Made by a program: the position numbers and the translations under genes. From Lachnospiraceae bacterium (GTDB lineage Bacteria; Bacillota_A; Clostridia; Lachnospirales; Lachnospiraceae): DNA of 9,740 bases. Below, piece after piece: positions 7,976-9,740 of this stretch (its first letter is position 1; each line of letters begins with the position of its first letter). The stretch is from assembly GCA_017620055.1 (NCBI GenBank), contig JAFZRD010000108.1, forward strand, positions 1-9,740, written 5' to 3'. The notes under the pieces were generated by a model. That model searched no databases. It saw only the letters and a program-made list of their open reading frames with translations, and had not been told where the DNA came from.

Positions 7976-8001
7976 AAAGGGCCGGATCATTCCGGCCCTT
8001 T
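7976..8001. terminator. Bidirectional rho-independent terminator between hydrogenase-MCP and thiT
   Basis: AAAGGGCCGGA (7976-7986) and TCCGGCCCTTT (7991-8001) form a perfect 11-bp stem with a four-base loop. The plus strand continues TTTGTTGG and the minus strand TTTTGTG, so both tails are T-rich though short. It lies 40 bases after the hydrogenase-MCP stop and at the very end of the minus-strand thiT-like gene. That gene's stop codon TGA (7987-7989) falls in the loop, and its last residues KGPE are encoded by the stem. It serves both converging genes. Confidence 0.88.
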
Positions 8002-8805
8002 GTTGGAAGATGACTTGTATATCAGGATGCCCGATATGACGGCACCGACTATGGTAACCGCCAGAAGCAGCATCCAGTTGACCCGTGCATAGCCTGCCAT
8101 GTCAAAATCACCCGTTTCGGCGTTCTGAACGTTCATAAAGATCATTCTGACGTCAAACAAAAGTGCGCCGGCAAGGATCAGCCCGCCGATCCATTTCAGA
8201 ACGGGGACTTTTGCCTTCCTGTCTTTTGACAGATGAGCGATATTATCGCTTCCGAAATCAAGCACCGATCCTACGTAGTAAGCGAGTATTGCCGTTACGA
8301 TCGTCTCGGGGATCATGTATGTGGCGTTATACCCGACGGAATAGATCAGGGCTGCGTTTGAAGGGATCGACAGTCCGGCCCAGACGGTTGCTCCGGAGAT
8401 AACGTGGCATAAGAACCTCAATATACAGGCGACGACGGCACCGATCGTGAGCGCAAAGGGCTGGGATCTGACCTTTTGAAACAGTCCGGCAAAGCCGGTC
8501 ATCATAAATGCGACAAGATAATCCAGAAGGATCACCGCTACTATCGACTGCCAGGTTGTGACATAGGAAAGAGTCTTGAGTCCGAGAAGCTGCTGGAGGA
8601 GTCCAAACACAAATCCGGTCACAAGACCCCAGCGGAATCCGTGCCTGTATGCGATTATCATCACAGGCAGCATGCAGCCTATCGTGACAGATCCGCCGTA
8701 TGGCAGGTCGATCAGCCTTATCAGTGACAGAACGGTTCCGATCGAAACCATGATCGCGGATTCCATCAGCCGCTTTGTTGTGGAAACAGATACGTTTTCT
8801 GACAT
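7987..8805 (-). CDS. thiT: Thiamine ECF-transporter S-component, with C-terminal extension
   Basis: A 272-residue membrane protein. The first ~185 residues match ThiT, the substrate-binding subunit that works with the shared EcfA/EcfA'/EcfT module to import thiamine. Visible are the N-terminal helix with small-residue spacing (A17-x3-S21), LPYGGSVTIGCMLPV (34-48), RHGFRWGLVTGFVFGLLQQLL (54-74), and the thiamine-site helices RFLCHVISGATVWAG (130-144) and SVGYNATYMIPETIVTAIL (156-174). Typical ThiT is about 180-200 residues. This one carries an extra ~85 residues with two further predicted membrane segments (about 203-224 and 242-263). The TPP riboswitch directly upstream independently supports the thiamine call. 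AAGGAGG (8813-8819), seven bases before the ATG, sets the start. The stop lies inside the terminator loop. No Ecf energising genes are nearby, as is usual for group II S-components. Confidence 0.93.
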   Translation of the reverse strand: MSENVSVSTTKRLMESAIMVSIGTVLSLIRLIDLPYGGSVTIGCMLPVMIIAYRHGFRWGLVTGFVFGLLQQLLGLKTLSYVTTWQSIVAVILLDYLVAFMMTGFAGLFQKVRSQPFALTIGAVVACILRFLCHVISGATVWAGLSIPSNAALIYSVGYNATYMIPETIVTAILAYYVGSVLDFGSDNIAHLSKDRKAKVPVLKWIGGLILAGALLFDVRMIFMNVQNAETGDFDMAGYARVNWMLLLAVTIVGAVISGILIYKSSSNKGPE

Positions 8806-8812
8806 AAAAAAA

Positions 8813-8836
8813 CCTCCTTAAATGCACAGGAGGGGA
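8813..8836 (-). promoter_or_regulatory. Expression platform of the TPP riboswitch (RBS-masking hairpin)
   Basis: Read on the minus strand, CCTCCT (8833-8828), a nine-base loop and AGGAGG (8818-8813) form a perfect 6-bp hairpin that hides the thiT ribosome binding site. Seven U residues follow (8812-8806), ending directly at the AUG. An alternative helix is possible: AGGGGA at the aptamer's 5' strand (8917-8912) is exactly complementary to TCCCCT (8836-8831), which shares three bases with the masking stem. With TPP bound, the aptamer would keep AGGGGA, the masking hairpin would form, and expression would be off. Confidence 0.65.
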
Positions 8837-8843
8837 CATAGAT

Positions 8844-8920
8844 GCTTCCCTACGCCGGTATTACCCGGATCAGGTAATGAGGGTTCGCCCAAAAGCGATC
8901 TCAGCATTCGCTCCCCTAGC
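8844..8920 (-). ncRNA. TPP (THI-box) riboswitch aptamer
   Basis: The minus strand shows the conserved THI-box elements in order: AGGGGAGC (8917-8910), CTGAGA (8904-8899), ACCC (8884-8881), ACCTGATCCGG (8875-8865), and the CCGG-GTAATA-CCGG arm (8868-8855) leading into CGTAGGGAA (8854-8846). P2 can be drawn from AGGG to CCCT (8883-8880), and a short P3 from TCGC to GCGA. A minimal P1 pairs GCT (8920-8918) with AGC (8846-8844). It binds thiamine pyrophosphate and represses the downstream gene. It sits between a strong promoter and the thiamine transporter gene, as expected. Confidence 0.96.
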
Positions 8921-8937
8921 TTTTATCAACATCACGT

Positions 8938-8966
8938 AGTATATCACTGTGCCGGTATATTGACAA
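8938..8966 (-). promoter_or_regulatory. Sigma-A-type promoter of the TPP riboswitch / thiT transcript
   Basis: On the minus strand, TTGTCA (8966-8961) is followed after exactly 17 bases by TATACT (8943-8938), with a TG one base before it (TGATATACT). This is a near-consensus housekeeping promoter with an extended -10. Transcription would start near 8930-8932, about ten bases ahead of the aptamer. Its -35 overlaps a plus-strand TTGACA (8960-8965) pointing toward addB. Confidence 0.75.
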
Positions 8967-8987
8967 TAAGTTCGCAAAGGAAAGATC

Positions 8988-9740
8988 ATGCCGTTAAGAT
9001 TCTGGCTCGGAGGAGCCGCAAGCGATAAAAGCCGCCGTCTTATCAGATACATACTGGATGAAGCCGAAAAGAACCCGCAAAGGCAGTACCTTGTCGTCGT
9101 TCCCGAGCAGTTCGGCCTGTCAACCCAGCAGGAACTCGTCTTTAATTCCCCAAATAAAGGAATACTGAACATCGACGTTCTGTCGTTTTCGAGACTTGCC
9201 CACAGGATCAGTGACGAAGTCGGCTCGTTTGCGTCCGACATCACAACGCTCGATGACATGGGAAAGAGTCTTCTGATAGGGATGCTTGCCGCCAAACACA
9301 AAAGGGACCTTAAGGTGTTTGGGGACAATCTCGACAAGCCGGGATATACGGACAGGATCAAGTCCGTCATATCGGAATTCATGCAGTACGGGATCACCGT
9401 CGAAAAGGCGGAGGAACTCGCGCGTAAAACAAATGAATCGGGAAGAGGGCTTCTTGCAGGGAAGCTTTCTGACATAGCCCTTATCTACGGCTTGTTCAAA
9501 GAATATACGAAGGACAGATATACGACCGTTGAGGAGACTCTCGATGCGGTAAGTCTGCTCGTGCCCCATTCAGATACCGTCAAAAACAGCGTGATCGTAT
9601 TTGACGGGTTCACAGGATTCACACCGGTACAGAACAAACTTATCGGTGTTCTGATGGAATATGCTCTGGATATACATGTAGCGCTGCTTCTTGAAGATTG
9701 TATACAAGAAAACGGTAATAACATTCAATTAAAAGAACAC
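8988..9740 (+). CDS. addB: ATP-dependent helicase/deoxyribonuclease subunit B (partial, 5' part)
   Basis: The reading frame stays open from the ATG at 8988 to the window end, giving the first 251 of an expected ~1,100-1,200 residues. AddB pairs with AddA to process double-strand breaks up to Chi for recombination in Firmicutes. Recognisable are LVVVPEQFGLSTQQELVF (35-52), the IDVLSFSRLAHRI block (62-74), and the Walker-B-like VFDGFTGFTPVQ (204-215). The N-terminal nucleotide-binding loop, usually GxxGxGK(S/T), reads GGAASDKS at residues 8-15, so two glycines are replaced. The C-terminal nuclease and Fe-S cysteines lie outside the window. The ribosome binding site is AAAGGAAAG (8976-8984). No clear promoter for this gene is visible; a plus-strand TTGACA at 8960 has no -10 at a workable place. 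addA normally follows addB. Confidence 0.9.
   Translation, partial: MPLRFWLGGAASDKSRRLIRYILDEAEKNPQRQYLVVVPEQFGLSTQQELVFNSPNKGILNIDVLSFSRLAHRISDEVGSFASDITTLDDMGKSLLIGMLAAKHKRDLKVFGDNLDKPGYTDRIKSVISEFMQYGITVEKAEELARKTNESGRGLLAGKLSDIALIYGLFKEYTKDRYTTVEETLDAVSLLVPHSDTVKNSVIVFDGFTGFTPVQNKLIGVLMEYALDIHVALLLEDCIQENGNNIQLKEH

Noticed and set aside
8327..8839. Minus-strand frame overlapping thiT and part of the TPP riboswitch
   Set aside because: It is out of frame with a well-recognised transporter and its start lies inside the riboswitch expression platform.
8822..9028. 68-codon plus-strand frame across the riboswitch and the addB start
   Set aside because: It is the complement of a structured RNA element and overlaps addB in another frame; it has no ribosome binding site of its own.

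Overview
The window looks like chromosomal DNA from a low-to-mid-GC anaerobic Clostridia-type Firmicute, most likely in or near the Lachnospiraceae. This is an inference. It rests on a type III glutamine synthetase, strong AGGAGG-type ribosome binding sites, an AddB-type (not RecBCD) recombination subunit, a thiamine ECF S-component under a TPP riboswitch, and a putative sensory [FeFe]-hydrogenase. I see no insertion sequence, phage gene, CRISPR array, tRNA or rRNA. No gene-free stretch exceeds about 185 bp.

Layout. (1) 1-4642, plus strand: the last 44 codons of hisC, a repeat-like hairpin with a T-tract, then four closely spaced genes: a small multidrug-export-family membrane protein, hslO (Hsp33), dapF (diaminopimelate epimerase) and a type III glutamine synthetase. 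Gaps between these four are 4, 26 and 16 nt, so co-transcription is likely. The mix covers amino-acid and nitrogen metabolism plus redox stress. (2) 4649-5841, minus strand: a two-gene unit with a two-domain S1 RNA-binding protein followed by a cysteine-free carboxymuconolactone-decarboxylase-family protein. It converges on the synthetase with only 6 nt between stop codons. (3) 5842-6003: an AT-rich divergent promoter region. (4) 6004-7935, plus strand: the most unusual gene. It fuses a 2x[4Fe-4S] ferredoxin domain, an [FeFe]-hydrogenase H-cluster domain with altered active-site surroundings, a further Fe-S domain, and the cytoplasmic signalling hairpin of a chemotaxis receptor. It has no membrane segment. 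(5) 7987-8805, minus strand: a thiT-like thiamine transporter with a two-helix C-terminal extension, controlled by a TPP riboswitch (8844-8920) and sharing a bidirectional terminator with the hydrogenase-MCP gene. (6) 8988-9740, plus strand: the first 251 codons of addB, running off the window.

The best candidates for a second look are the soluble hydrogenase-chemoreceptor fusion, which could couple H2 or redox state to the Che pathway, and the TPP riboswitch, whose expression hairpin both masks the ribosome binding site and is followed by seven U residues directly before the AUG.
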